Position numbers and translations under genes: made by a program. Positions 1 to 8,307 of a stretch of 64,000 bases of DNA are shown in pieces. Numbering within the stretch: position 1 is the stretch's first letter; every line of letters begins with the position of its first letter. The notes under the pieces were generated by a model. That model was given only the letters and a program-made list of their open reading frames with translations, was not told the origin of the DNA and did not search any database. Source of the DNA: an uncultured Eubacteriales bacterium (GTDB lineage Bacteria > Bacillota > Clostridia > Oscillospirales > Acutalibacteraceae); the NCBI GenBank assembly GCA_934456435.1, contig CAKSHH010000004.1, positions 1 through 64,000 on the forward strand, given 5' to 3'.

Positions 1-56
1 TTAGTTTGTTTTTGTATTTTTACTTGAATTTTTTTCTTTTATTCTGTAATTCATTT

Positions 57-202
57 TATTAGGTTTCATCAAAACTTTTAAGCAAACCCCTCAGTCACGG
101 ACAAGCCGTGACAGCTACCTTCAAGGGGAAGGCGTGGTCGGTTTGTGCAAGTTTCTCGGCATGATGTGGGCATCATGCCCTACGATTAAGGTTTTATTAA
201 AG
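57..202. repeat. Composite intergenic repeat, copy 1
   Basis: Two repeat pieces lie in tandem. Positions 57-82 hold the tail of one unit (GGTTTCATCAAAACTT). Positions 147-202 hold the body of another, with a hairpin: GGCATGATG (158-166), loop TGGG, CATCATGCC (171-179), then CTACGATTAAGG. Between them a second element has a CCCCT...AAGGGG outer pair around TCACGG...CCGTGA (about 87-130). The body and tail recur in the opposite orientation near 58.7 kb with compensatory stem changes. CCCCTCAGTCACGG-type intergenic elements are, from memory, frequent in Oscillospiraceae. No gene is visible in 1-323. Confidence 0.75.
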
Positions 203-272
203 TTCGTCGTATGGCACTGCCCTACGGTGTGACTTTGTATTCTATCGTGGTTGTACACTTTTTCAGCTTTAC

Positions 273-321
273 ATAAAGAAAAACAGGCTGTATCAAAGCG
301 AATGCTTCGGCACAGTCTGTT
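273..321 (-). terminator. Intrinsic terminator of the XRE gene
   Basis: Read on the minus strand, AACAGACTGT and ACAGCCTGTT (plus 312-321 and 282-291) pair across a 20-nt loop and are followed by a TTTTTCTTT tract at 273-283, just past the stop of the XRE gene. Confidence 0.7.
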
Positions 322-323
322 CT

Positions 324-566
324 TTAATCGGAAAGGAGTTCATCAAACGAAAGTCCGAGAACCTTTGAAAAAGCTCTAATTTCAATATCGGTCACAAATC
401 TTTTCCCGCATTCAATCCGCTGAACAGCATTTTTATCCACATCAAGTCCGATAATCTGAAGCCTGTCAGCAAGCTCGCGCTGGGAAATTTTCATCTCTTT
501 TCTTTTTTCGGCAATTCTGTGTCCACAGAAATTATTTAAGCCGTCAACGGTTTTATTTATAAACAT
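324..566 (-). CDS. XRE-family HTH transcriptional regulator (80 aa)
   Basis: A small DNA-binding protein made almost wholly of one Cro/CI-type helix-turn-helix (IAEKRKEMKISQRELADRLQ, then VDKNAVQRIECGKRFVTDIE and a helix ending LGLSFDELLSD). The start is placed at the ATG at 566 because AAAGGAG lies 7 nt upstream; an in-frame start at 599 would sit inside an operator sequence and has no ribosome-binding site. It is transcribed away from the TM2-domain gene. The region between them holds two copies of a 19-bp near-palindrome, so it probably represses itself and its neighbour. Role inferred from fold and context; the signal it senses is unknown. Confidence 0.8.
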   Translation of the reverse strand: MFINKTVDGLNNFCGHRIAEKRKEMKISQRELADRLQIIGLDVDKNAVQRIECGKRFVTDIEIRAFSKVLGLSFDELLSD

Positions 567-579
567 TTTTTCTCCTTTT

Positions 580-598
580 TGACATTTAGTGCTTGTCA
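580..598. promoter_or_regulatory. Operator-like palindrome O1
   Basis: TGACATTTAGTGCTTGTCA. Its first 11 bases are identical to O2 (633-651), and its right half overlaps the -35 element (593-598) of the rightward promoter. It lies 14 bp upstream of the XRE start codon, so binding could block both genes. Confidence 0.65.
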
Positions 599-621
599 AC
601 AGGAAAATTATATGCTATAAT
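593..621 (+). promoter_or_regulatory. Promoter of the TM2-domain gene
   Basis: -35 TTGTCA (593-598), 17-bp spacer, -10 TATAAT (616-621). It is bracketed by the two operator copies. Confidence 0.75.
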
Positions 622-632
622 AGGTCAAAATA

Positions 633-651
633 TGACATTTAGTAAATGTCA
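633..651. promoter_or_regulatory. Operator-like palindrome O2
   Basis: TGACATTTAGTAAATGTCA, a near-perfect palindrome around one central base, placed just downstream of the expected transcription start of the TM2 gene. This is a classic repressor position and matches O1 in length and left half. Confidence 0.7.
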
Positions 652-667
652 AAATGGAGGTTAAAAA

Positions 668-1048
668 ATGGAAAGCACAGAAAAAACAAAATTTTGCAAG
701 CATTGCGGCGCTACGATTCCATTCGATGCCGTTATGTGCAATTCCTGCGGTCGTCAGGTTGAATCATTAAACGGTACCGATGCACCGCAGCCACAAATAG
801 TAATCAACAATGCAAATGCAAACACGAACACCAATACTAATATAAACGGTGCGTTTGGCAAAAAAGTTTGCAACAAATGGGTTTCCTTTTGTCTCTGCTT
901 TTTCCTTGGATTTTTTGGGGCTCACAAGTTCTATGAGGGAAAAGCCGGAATGGGAATACTTTATCTTTTCACATTTGGTCTTTGCGGAATCGGATGGATC
1001 ATCGATTTAATTTCTATTCTTTGCAAGCCTAATCCGTATGTTGTATAA
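668..1048 (+). CDS. Zinc-ribbon / TM2-domain membrane protein (126 aa)
   Basis: The N-terminus carries a zinc ribbon with CxxC pairs at Cys10/Cys13 and Cys24/Cys27. A low-complexity Asn/Thr linker (about residues 45-62) follows, then a TM2 domain (about 67-120) with two hydrophobic helices and the typical FFGAHKFYEGKAGMGILYL turn. TM2 proteins are small inner-membrane proteins of unknown molecular role. The ribosome-binding site is AATGGAGG, about 8 nt before ATG. The operators upstream suggest repression by the divergent XRE protein, like the small stress-linked regulator/membrane-protein pairs of other Firmicutes (inference). Confidence 0.8.
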   Translation: MESTEKTKFCKHCGATIPFDAVMCNSCGRQVESLNGTDAPQPQIVINNANANTNTNTNINGAFGKKVCNKWVSFCLCFFLGFFGAHKFYEGKAGMGILYLFTFGLCGIGWIIDLISILCKPNPYVV

Positions 1049-1071
1049 AAACTGCATTGAAATTTAAAATT

Positions 1072-1104
1072 ACAGCACCGAAAATCGACTTCGGTGCTGT
1101 TTCT
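1072..1104. terminator. Bidirectional terminator between convergent genes
   Basis: ACAGCACCGAA (1072-1082) pairs with TTCGGTGCTGT (1090-1100) around a 7-nt loop. A T-rich tract follows on the plus strand and an A-rich stretch precedes the stem, so it can serve both the TM2 gene and the convergent hydrolase. Confidence 0.8.
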
Positions 1105-1107
1105 TCA

Positions 1108-3090
1108 TTATTTAAAATATATTTTCCAAAACTCCGAATATGCTCTGTCGCCGTAGACCTTGAAAAGAGTATCATCAACAAATTTTATTATCTTCGTCAG
1201 GACCTTTGCCCATTCGGGAAGCTCGTTGAGCTGTTTTTGGGTGAGCAGCTTTGCGTTCTCTTCGCTTATCTTACCTTGTTCCGCACAGAAATCATTAACT
1301 CTTTTTGTCGTTTCCTTGCAAAACTCTGCATCGGCAACAGTCGCTTTCATCACCCGTTCGCAATCGTACATTATCGCTTTGCACTCATCAACGGTCTCCT
1401 GCGACCAGTCAAGCTTGCCTGCCCGGTAATCCGCGTAAAGATTTTTCATATCCCTGTATCTCCAGCGGCGGATAAACCAGTTGTCCGAATTGCCGTTGAA
1501 CTGCGGATATTTTTCCGGCTTGGAGTTTACATCTTCAACTTCATGCGAATACATCAGCGCAACCGCAAGGTTGATTACGGGCGAATTGTTTGCCGCGTCC
1601 TCATGGTGCATATTGTAGAAATACCATGTGTTGTCCGGGAGAACCGCCGTTGAGGCATCAATTTCGCCGTCGGGAGAAAGTCTGCCGCCCTGCGAAAGCT
1701 TTTCGCCCGGCAGCGCCGCAGTTGTGCCGAGCGCAGTTGATTCAACATTTATAACGCCGTCACCGTTGACCTTATCGGCGTTCGCCGTCACGCGAAAGAA
1801 ATTATAGCGTGCATCGCCCGTGTGCAGTCCGTAGCCTGAAATTATATTTATCTTGATTCCGTTTGCCGTCATTTTCTTAATGTTGTCGGCAAGGTTAAGC
1901 TGTGCCTGATAAAAAGCGTCGGTTTTTGCCCTGACGGGAGCGTGCTCCGCATCGCCGAGATATTTTTCGGCAAGCTCAGGGTAGTCCTCTTTTGTGACCA
2001 TAGCCCAAATTTGCGGCGTGTTGACAAAAAGATTGTTCAGCAAAACATCATAAATCCTTGTCAGCATCGCGGCGTTCACCTCCGCAGGAAGCGCACGAAG
2101 CAAAAAATTGACCGCATGACCGATAAGCTCACCGTACTCCGTAAACTCGGAAATCATCATCGGGATTCCCTCGTTGTACCAAAACTCGGCGGAAACATCA
2201 AAATTTCGGTTAAACATATCCGTGACCGACTGTGTTCCGTTAAGCACGGGAACAACATTCACGATCGTATTGACCTTCTCGGTGTCTGTAAATTGGTCGC
2301 AGAACGCGGTAAACACCGTACCGCCCAGACTTATGGGCAGGAGGTTTACCTTTTTTGCCCCTGTTTTTTGAAGAACCATATCTATGTATTTGTCAAGCCG
2401 CTGAGCTGATGTCATCGGATCGGAAAAAAGCGAAAAGGTGAAGAAGAAAAGATTTTCCTCGCCGATTATATCCGAAACGGCTCTGAGGGGAAGTATTCTA
2501 TAAAGATAATCACATTGAGACTGCATATAGCTCTGCGTTTCGGCGTCGTCGGGAGTTGCAAAATCGGCGAACGAACCGTTAAACTCAAGCAGACCTATCT
2601 CGTTGTTGGCAAAGCTTCCGTCGGGCAGAGTTTTCTGCGCCGAAAAAGCCGAGTCGGCGACCTTTTCAATCGCGTCAACCAGTCCGCAGTCCTTTTGCGC
2701 TATAACCGATTTAACCAGCGGCGCAATCAAATAAAGAGCAACCGTTTTCAAAATTTCGGGCACATCAAAAATAACCGTTCCGCTCTGGAGGTCGTTTCCG
2801 AAAGCGTCCTTTTTAATCGGCGGACGCGACGGATCCTCGGCAGTTGAGCTGTCATAATCCTCATCAACAACATAGGTTATCGAATGGGAAATACCGGGCA
2901 CAACGACCAGCGGATAGTAATTTCCGTTTTCATCAACATTGTCATAAACAACGGACATATCCTCCAACGTGTAGGGATAGCTGTCCGAAGCGGGAGTGTC
3001 GGAACCGTTCTTTTCAACGGAAATTCCGACGGGTACAAACGCCATTATAAAGGAAAGAACCGCAGAAATCAGTTTTGTTATGAGCTGCAT
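1108..3090 (-). CDS. Secreted alpha/beta-hydrolase-like protein (660 aa)
   Basis: The start is set at ATG 3090, preceded by AGGAGG 7 nt upstream; it gives a clean signal peptide (MQLITKLISAVLSFIMAFVP). Residues about 58-67 read YYPLVVVPGI, the lipase-type strand plus oxyanion-loop region. NLLPISLGG has a Ser near residue 254 in the nucleophile-elbow position, although the first Gly of the usual GxSxG is Pro. This suggests a lipase- or esterase-like fold acting at the cell surface; the substrate is unknown. The C-terminal third is helical and rich in Lys/Glu. It opens a set of extracytoplasmic hydrolases. Family assignment is moderate, activity unproven. Confidence 0.6.
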   Translation of the reverse strand: MQLITKLISAVLSFIMAFVPVGISVEKNGSDTPASDSYPYTLEDMSVVYDNVDENGNYYPLVVVPGISHSITYVVDEDYDSSTAEDPSRPPIKKDAFGNDLQSGTVIFDVPEILKTVALYLIAPLVKSVIAQKDCGLVDAIEKVADSAFSAQKTLPDGSFANNEIGLLEFNGSFADFATPDDAETQSYMQSQCDYLYRILPLRAVSDIIGEENLFFFTFSLFSDPMTSAQRLDKYIDMVLQKTGAKKVNLLPISLGGTVFTAFCDQFTDTEKVNTIVNVVPVLNGTQSVTDMFNRNFDVSAEFWYNEGIPMMISEFTEYGELIGHAVNFLLRALPAEVNAAMLTRIYDVLLNNLFVNTPQIWAMVTKEDYPELAEKYLGDAEHAPVRAKTDAFYQAQLNLADNIKKMTANGIKINIISGYGLHTGDARYNFFRVTANADKVNGDGVINVESTALGTTAALPGEKLSQGGRLSPDGEIDASTAVLPDNTWYFYNMHHEDAANNSPVINLAVALMYSHEVEDVNSKPEKYPQFNGNSDNWFIRRWRYRDMKNLYADYRAGKLDWSQETVDECKAIMYDCERVMKATVADAEFCKETTKRVNDFCAEQGKISEENAKLLTQKQLNELPEWAKVLTKIIKFVDDTLFKVYGDRAYSEFWKIYFK

Positions 3091-3179
3091 AACACAACCT
3101 CCTCGTCTTTTATATGTTGATAATAGCACAAAAACAATTCAGTTTCAACTTTGTTACAGAATAATTACAAAACTGTTTA

Positions 3180-3208
3180 TTGAAAAACGGTGTTTTTAAT
3201 GCTATAAT
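3180..3208 (+). promoter_or_regulatory. Promoter of PAP2 phosphatase gene
   Basis: -35 TTGAAA (3180-3185), 17-bp spacer, -10 TATAAT (3203-3208), with the AGGAGG ribosome-binding site and ATG (3237) following closely. Confidence 0.75.
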
Positions 3209-3236
3209 AGCTTTACAAAAAACAGGAGGTAGAAAA

Positions 3237-3893
3237 ATGGAACTCACGGCAGCAGCCGAATGGCTCAATTCAACTTTCGCCGATTTTGATCTTGCAATTT
3301 TTGATTTCTTCCACAGATTGCACGACGGAGCGGCAGGCGGATTTCTCGATGTCTTTTTCAACGCGATAACAACCCTCGGACACGACGGAATCGCGCTGAT
3401 AATCATTTCACTTATTCTCATGCTCTTCAAAAAGACGAGAAAGGCAGGTTCGGCGATGCTCGCGGGCATCATCGTGGGCGCGGTTTTCACAAACCTGACG
3501 ATTAAGCCCCTTGTTTCCCGTCCGAGACCGTATACATATCTTGACAGCCCCGTTTATCAATGGTGGCAAAACGCAGGTGCGCAGGTTGAAAGCGACCGCT
3601 CGTTCCCGTCCGGACACACGACCTCGGCAATGGCAATGGTCACGGGACTTTTTTGCGTGACTAACAAAAAGGTGAGCTGGCTTGCATTCTTCTTCGCAAT
3701 CTTTATGGGAATGTCACGAATTTATCTTTGCGTTCACTACCCGACCGACGTCATCGGCGGACTTATCATCGGTGCAATCGGCGGAATAATCGGCGGACTG
3801 CTCGTAAATTGGTTCTACAAACACGATGAGCACAAGCTCAACAAAGCATATATCGATTTCAGCCTTGCAAACCTTTTTAAAAAGAAAGCATAA
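3237..3893 (+). CDS. PAP2-family membrane phosphatase (218 aa)
   Basis: A type 2 phosphatidic-acid-phosphatase-like integral membrane enzyme that likely hydrolyses a lipid phosphate or pyrophosphate (for example undecaprenyl pyrophosphate or phosphatidylglycerol phosphate) at the outer face of the membrane. All three family motifs are visible: KPLVSRPRP, PSGHT, and SRIYLCVHYPTDV with the catalytic His. Several hydrophobic segments separate them, and the tail is Lys-rich and cytoplasmic. The start at 3237 is chosen from the AGGAGG 9 nt upstream; the in-frame start at 3180 would overlap the promoter. Exact substrate not predictable. Confidence 0.88.
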   Translation: MELTAAAEWLNSTFADFDLAIFDFFHRLHDGAAGGFLDVFFNAITTLGHDGIALIIISLILMLFKKTRKAGSAMLAGIIVGAVFTNLTIKPLVSRPRPYTYLDSPVYQWWQNAGAQVESDRSFPSGHTTSAMAMVTGLFCVTNKKVSWLAFFFAIFMGMSRIYLCVHYPTDVIGGLIIGAIGGIIGGLLVNWFYKHDEHKLNKAYIDFSLANLFKKKA

Positions 3894-3908
3894 ATGAATA
3901 TTGTTTCT

Positions 3909-3942
3909 CCGGCGCAGTTGCTTTGACTGTGCCGGATTTTTG
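3909..3942 (+). terminator. Terminator after PAP2 gene
   Basis: CCGGCGCAGT (3909-3918) pairs with ACTGTGCCGG (3926-3935) with one G-U pair, followed by ATTTTTG. Confidence 0.8.
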
Positions 3943-3980
3943 TTGACAATTTGCACAAAAAACGGCGTTTAGTTTGTACG

Positions 3981-4009
3981 TTGACGGAGTTGCGGTTTTG
4001 TTGTATAAT
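3981..4009 (+). promoter_or_regulatory. Strong promoter of the purple-acid-phosphatase-like gene
   Basis: -35 TTGACG (3981-3986), 17-bp spacer, -10 TATAAT (4004-4009). A short leader with a small hairpin (GGGTAG...CTGCCC, 4022-4039) precedes AGGAGG and the ATG at 4066. Confidence 0.8.
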
Positions 4010-4065
4010 TACATTAAAATAAGGGTAGGTGTTTCTGCCCGCAAAAATAAACAGGAGGCTGTTTT

Positions 4066-5556
4066 ATGAAGAAAATATCCATAAAGATCATTTCCGTAAT
4101 ACTTTGTATTGCAATGATCTTCGGCTGCTCAGCCATTGCCACATCTGCGGAAACAACTGACTCCGTTACAAGAGTAAGCTGTGCCTTCAACGGTGATTCG
4201 CAGACCTCAAGAGGCTTCTGCTGGTACACCGAGACCTACACAAGAAGCGACGTACAGATTATCAAGACCGCCGACTTCAACGGAAGCTTTGCCAAAGCGC
4301 AGACATACTCCGCAGGCAACATCTACAAGTTCCGTGACCTTTATTGCCACAAGGTAACCGTTTCTGATCTTGAGCCGGGCACAAGCTATACATACCGCGT
4401 CGGCGACAAGTCGCTCAACCTGTGGAGTGAGAACGGCACATTCAAGACAGACGACGGAGACAGCAAGTTCTCTTTCATCTCCATTGCCGACGTTCAGGCA
4501 AGCAGCGACGAAAACTTTGCTCACGCGGCAGAGACAATGAAGGGTGCAATTAAGACTCTTCCGAACTACGAGTTTATGGTAAACCTCGGCGACTTCGTCA
4601 ACGACGACACCAACGACGAGTGGAACTGGTACTTCAAGAATTTTGCATTTGCAAACATGAACACCACAATTGCTCCCGTTGCCGGCAACCATGACGGTAA
4701 CATCACAAACAAGCTCAACATCAACGTTTTCAACTCAATGTTCAACCTCGGCAATCCGAATACCGAGTCCAACACAAACTGGGTAAACGGCGTTTACTAT
4801 TCATTTGACTACGGCAACGCTCATTTCGCCATCATTAACACAAACGATATGTATCCGATGACACAGTCGCAGAGAAACTGGCTTGTCAACGACATGAACA
4901 AGACCGATGCTGACTGGAAAATCGTCCTTATGCACAGAGCCTCCTACTCCGAGGGCAAGAACATCAACAAGCCCGACACCATTATCATGAGAGATGTTCT
5001 TCTTCCTCTCTTCGACGAGCTTGACATCGACGTTGTACAGGCAGGCCACGACCATGTTTATTACAGATCAAAGCAGGTCAAGGGCGACAAGGTTGTTGAG
5101 AATGTTCAGTATGTGACAGAAATGTTCAACGGCGAGGAAACAACTTTTGCTCTCAATCCCGACGGAGCGGTTCACATTGTTCCGGCTACGGCAGGCACAA
5201 AGAGATACAGAGTTTACGACGCTATTGATCCTATTCCGGGCTGCTGCGACTTCCGTCTTTCCACAAGAGATATGGGCGGCTGCTTCATGACAACTGAGAT
5301 TGAGGGCGGCAAGCTCGTTATGAAATCCTACCTCGTTGACGACGAGACTCAGGAAATCACCCTCATTGATAAGTACGCGATCAAGAAAGATGTCGGACAG
5401 AACAAACCGACCGAGGATTACGAGGATCTCCCGACAGATAACGTATCCAACATCGGCAATTACGTTAAGAATTTCGTAAGCGCTATTGTTGATATGCTTA
5501 TCAAATATGTATTCGTTCTTCTTCCCCAGGCAATTAAGAACGCTATCAAAAAATAA
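4066..5556 (+). CDS. Secreted purple-acid-phosphatase-like metallophosphoesterase (496 aa)
   Basis: A signal peptide (about residues 1-28) leads into a fibronectin-III-like N-domain (SRVSCAFNGDSQTSRGFCWY type) as in purple acid phosphatases, then a calcineurin-like core: IADVQ (metal site 1), NLGDFVND, GNHD, LMHRA and AGHDHVYY. These give the usual di-metal ligands. It probably releases phosphate from organic phosphomonoesters outside the cell. The C-terminus ends in a hydrophobic stretch and basic residues (DMLIKYVFVLLPQAIKNAIKK at about 475-496; last 20 residues amphipathic), which may hold it at the membrane. It has its own promoter and terminator. The next gene is another secreted phosphoesterase on the opposite strand. 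Confidence 0.85.
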   Translation: MKKISIKIISVILCIAMIFGCSAIATSAETTDSVTRVSCAFNGDSQTSRGFCWYTETYTRSDVQIIKTADFNGSFAKAQTYSAGNIYKFRDLYCHKVTVSDLEPGTSYTYRVGDKSLNLWSENGTFKTDDGDSKFSFISIADVQASSDENFAHAAETMKGAIKTLPNYEFMVNLGDFVNDDTNDEWNWYFKNFAFANMNTTIAPVAGNHDGNITNKLNINVFNSMFNLGNPNTESNTNWVNGVYYSFDYGNAHFAIINTNDMYPMTQSQRNWLVNDMNKTDADWKIVLMHRASYSEGKNINKPDTIIMRDVLLPLFDELDIDVVQAGHDHVYYRSKQVKGDKVVENVQYVTEMFNGEETTFALNPDGAVHIVPATAGTKRYRVYDAIDPIPGCCDFRLSTRDMGGCFMTTEIEGGKLVMKSYLVDDETQEITLIDKYAIKKDVGQNKPTEDYEDLPTDNVSNIGNYVKNFVSAIVDMLIKYVFVLLPQAIKNAIKK

Positions 5557-5573
5557 GAATAAAACATAAAACA

Positions 5574-5607
5574 ATCCGGCTTGCATCAGCGAGCCGGATA
5601 TTTTTTG
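5574..5607. terminator. Terminator between the two phosphoesterase genes
   Basis: ATCCGGCT (5574-5581) pairs with AGCCGGAT (5592-5599), followed by ATTTTTT on the plus strand. The upstream A-rich stretch allows use from the convergent gene too. Confidence 0.8.
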
Positions 5608-5626
5608 CGTTAATTTTTATATTGGA

Positions 5627-6952
5627 TTACTCAACCGTGATGGTTGCTTTGAGGGTTTTTCCGCCCTTTGCGTAGGGGCTGTACGGCTTAATGCGTACAG
5701 TATACGTTCCGCTCTCAAGGCTGCCGATATCAACATTCATTCCGTCGGATACCGTGCGAACGTAGTTGGAAACCACGGTCTGCGACCATACATCCTTGAC
5801 ATGATCCTTTGTGACGGAAATCTTATAGTTTTCCGCTCCCCAGTAGCCCTGTGCGTCGGGGAAGCTGAGAATCACGTTACCCTCGTTGTTTCTCGCTGCC
5901 TTGATCTCGGCATTTTCAGGGAACTGCGGTGCCGTGTCAAGTGATTTAAGGTTGCCCCAAGTGTATTTGTGTGAGGTCGGCTTTGTGCTGTTCACAAAAT
6001 AATACTCGTTCTTCTCAAAGAACTGATGGTTTGCGAGATCCCAGAGCTGAAGTCTCGTGTTTCCGTCTGCATCGACCTCAACGATCCAGCAGGTGCCGCT
6101 GTCTCCGGGCGCGTCCTCATCGTGTCCGAAATAGCTGAGGTTGCTCATGAGCGCACAGGTTGAACCCGTGCCGACTGCCGTGAAAGCTCCCTGCCATACG
6201 GAACGCGGGTCGGTGGAAGCGTAGTGCGAATGACCTGAGAAATCAATGACCTGCGGATATTTTGTGAGTACTGCTCTGATATCAACGTCGCTCCAGTTAA
6301 TGCTTCCGTAAACCGTTGCGGTCGGGTGCGGATGCTGATAAACAAAAATCGGTTTGTCGGGCGTGTCTTTTGACGCTTCTTTGAGCTGTGCATCGAGCCA
6401 GTCGGTCTTGCCCTTAAAGGTTTTACCGTTGTCGTCATAAGAAACTCCGATGAAATGATAACCGTTAATCACAACGTGTGTATCGACATTCTCGTTTATG
6501 AGAGCCTTATATCTTTCATAAGCGATTGTTGCGTCGTAGTCACGATAATTGATGAACTCGTGGTTGCCCAAACAGGTGAGAAGCTGAGTTTCAGGCTTGA
6601 TGTTCTTTGCAACAAGCTCGTTGAAACGCTCATATTCTTCATCGCGGCCTCTGTTTGCAAAATCGCCTGCAACAATTACGGCGTCGAGCTTTTTGTAATC
6701 GCTCTTTGCGGCATACTTGTATGTATCCGTGAAAACAGCTTCAAATTTCGTTTCTCTGTTCTGGTCGTTCGTGCAGTCAAGATGAACATCGCTGCAAACA
6801 ACAAAACGGAGAACGGGTGTGAAATCATCGGGCGTTTTCGGAAGCTCCTGCTTTATTCCGCCGAGAAGCGAAGAAAGACTGAAAAGAGCCGTGAAAACAA
6901 TCGTCAGCAGTCCGCTGAGAAGCTGACCGATACAATTCATAAAAGAAAACAT
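5627..6952 (-). CDS. Exported calcineurin-like phosphoesterase (441 aa)
   Basis: An N-terminal hydrophobic segment (residues about 10-32) acts as signal or anchor. The catalytic domain shows the full metallophosphatase signature: CSDVHLD, AGDFANRG, LGNHEF, YQHPHP and SGHSH. The last 100 residues look like a beta-sandwich of fibronectin type. Substrate unknown; a phosphodiesterase or phosphomonoesterase acting outside the membrane is likely. The ribosome-binding site is AAGGAG, 7 nt before the ATG, and the gene starts 11 bp after the FAD-oxidoreductase stop, so it may be the last gene of the glycogen-locus transcript. Unrelated in detail to the purple-acid-phosphatase-like neighbour. Confidence 0.83.
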   Translation of the reverse strand: MFSFMNCIGQLLSGLLTIVFTALFSLSSLLGGIKQELPKTPDDFTPVLRFVVCSDVHLDCTNDQNRETKFEAVFTDTYKYAAKSDYKKLDAVIVAGDFANRGRDEEYERFNELVAKNIKPETQLLTCLGNHEFINYRDYDATIAYERYKALINENVDTHVVINGYHFIGVSYDDNGKTFKGKTDWLDAQLKEASKDTPDKPIFVYQHPHPTATVYGSINWSDVDIRAVLTKYPQVIDFSGHSHYASTDPRSVWQGAFTAVGTGSTCALMSNLSYFGHDEDAPGDSGTCWIVEVDADGNTRLQLWDLANHQFFEKNEYYFVNSTKPTSHKYTWGNLKSLDTAPQFPENAEIKAARNNEGNVILSFPDAQGYWGAENYKISVTKDHVKDVWSQTVVSNYVRTVSDGMNVDIGSLESGTYTVRIKPYSPYAKGGKTLKATITVE

Positions 6953-6963
6953 TTTAACTCTCC

Positions 6964-8295
6964 TTAATCAACTTTAAAACATTTATTGTATTGCTTAACC
7001 CACAGGTTTACCGCTCTGCGGTCGTAACGAACAGGCATTGCCCTCGTCACCGCCATAACTGCGGAAATTCTTGTAACCATTGCGAAAATCTTTTTCGACA
7101 TCTCAGGTTCGCTCATAACTCCGACCGTTTTCGTCCTGAGCGAATCAAAATTCATCATTTTTTTGATGAAGCAGTTTATGCTGTTCGTGTCCGCGCCGAT
7201 CGTCATATCGTCCGAATTGAGAATGTTTTTCTCGAAGCAATAATCCAAGTCATTCGGCGAAAAGCTTGCAATCATCAGCTTGATTACCGCCAGCGGTGCC
7301 AGGCCGTTGCCGAGCTTCTTATAAAACTCGCGCTGGTAGCTCCACAAGGTTTCTGCGGAGTAAAGCTCCTTGTCATCGGCAAATATTGCGTTCGCCAACA
7401 TTCTTGCCGCCTTGAAGCTGTTTGCAATTCCCGAACCTATCATCGGAACGGTCATAAACGCGCTGTCTCCGATCGCCGCATAGCCGTCGGCAACCAGCAC
7501 GCCGAGAGGCTGACGAACAGGTATCGTAACATACTGTCCGCCCCTGAGGCGTTCGGTGCCGAGATCGTCGTTAAGCTCGCGCAGCTTCGTCAGGGTTTCT
7601 TCAACCTCTTCGTCGGTCAGCGGAGTAAATCTGCCGATCAAAACGTCGGTGTATTCCTCGTCGTCCGCGACCCAGCAAATCTGCTGTTTGCCGTCGAAGA
7701 GAAGATAGACCCTGTACTTGTCGCCCTCAACCGTGGCGGTCTTGTTGTAAAACGCTCGGTAAACGTGGAAGGTATCGTATTTGTCCGTCTCCTTTTGTAT
7801 GCCGAGACAGTCGGGAAGATTTTTTCTGACGGGCGAGTTTATACCTGCCGCATCAATGACAAGGTCGGCATAAACCGTTTCGTCCTTTGTCCTGATCCCG
7901 GCAACTCTGCCTCCGAGCATAACGGGAGCCTTGACCTCCGTTTCAAAGCGGAACTTCACTCCGCAATGCTCAGCGAACTCAATTATGTGGTCGTAAATGT
8001 CCTTGCGCTCCATCTGTATTTCAAGCTGTTCTTCGGGGACGTGCTGTTTGATTTTCGCCGTGCGCGACGGGGCAATAAAGGTCATATCATTTTTGAGACG
8101 GTATTTTTCTTTCGGCGGCATTTCCATTCCGCAGGCAAAAAGTCCGTTTTTGTCAAAAATATCTGTCCAGTCATAGCCCATATCCTCGCGGCGGTTTCTT
8201 TCGTACACCGTCACATCGAAGCCCTGTTCCGCCAGAAGAGCAGCCGCGGCAATTCCGCCGTGTCCGCCTCCGACAACTATAATCCTTTTCCCCAT
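6964..8295 (-). CDS. FAD-dependent oxidoreductase, geranylgeranyl-reductase-like (443 aa)
   Basis: The N-terminus holds a Rossmann FAD motif, VVGGGHGGIAAAALL, then a YERN strand end. A second FAD motif, GDSAFMTVPMIGSGIANSF, appears near residue 285. The layout matches the group of flavoproteins that includes geranylgeranyl reductases and aromatic monooxygenases; no membrane segment or redox Cys pair is evident. Substrate unknown. It is 12 bp downstream of the propeller gene and 11 bp upstream of the phosphoesterase, indicating co-transcription. AAGGAGCG precedes the ATG at a normal distance. Confidence 0.75.
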   Translation of the reverse strand: MGKRIIVVGGGHGGIAAAALLAEQGFDVTVYERNRREDMGYDWTDIFDKNGLFACGMEMPPKEKYRLKNDMTFIAPSRTAKIKQHVPEEQLEIQMERKDIYDHIIEFAEHCGVKFRFETEVKAPVMLGGRVAGIRTKDETVYADLVIDAAGINSPVRKNLPDCLGIQKETDKYDTFHVYRAFYNKTATVEGDKYRVYLLFDGKQQICWVADDEEYTDVLIGRFTPLTDEEVEETLTKLRELNDDLGTERLRGGQYVTIPVRQPLGVLVADGYAAIGDSAFMTVPMIGSGIANSFKAARMLANAIFADDKELYSAETLWSYQREFYKKLGNGLAPLAVIKLMIASFSPNDLDYCFEKNILNSDDMTIGADTNSINCFIKKMMNFDSLRTKTVGVMSEPEMSKKIFAMVTRISAVMAVTRAMPVRYDRRAVNLWVKQYNKCFKVD

Positions 8296-8307
8296 TCAAT
8301 CGCTCCT

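Noticed and set aside
4022..4039. Possible riboswitch in the leader of the purple-acid-phosphatase-like gene
   Set aside because: Only a small 5-6-bp hairpin in about 50 nt of leader; too little for a known aptamer.
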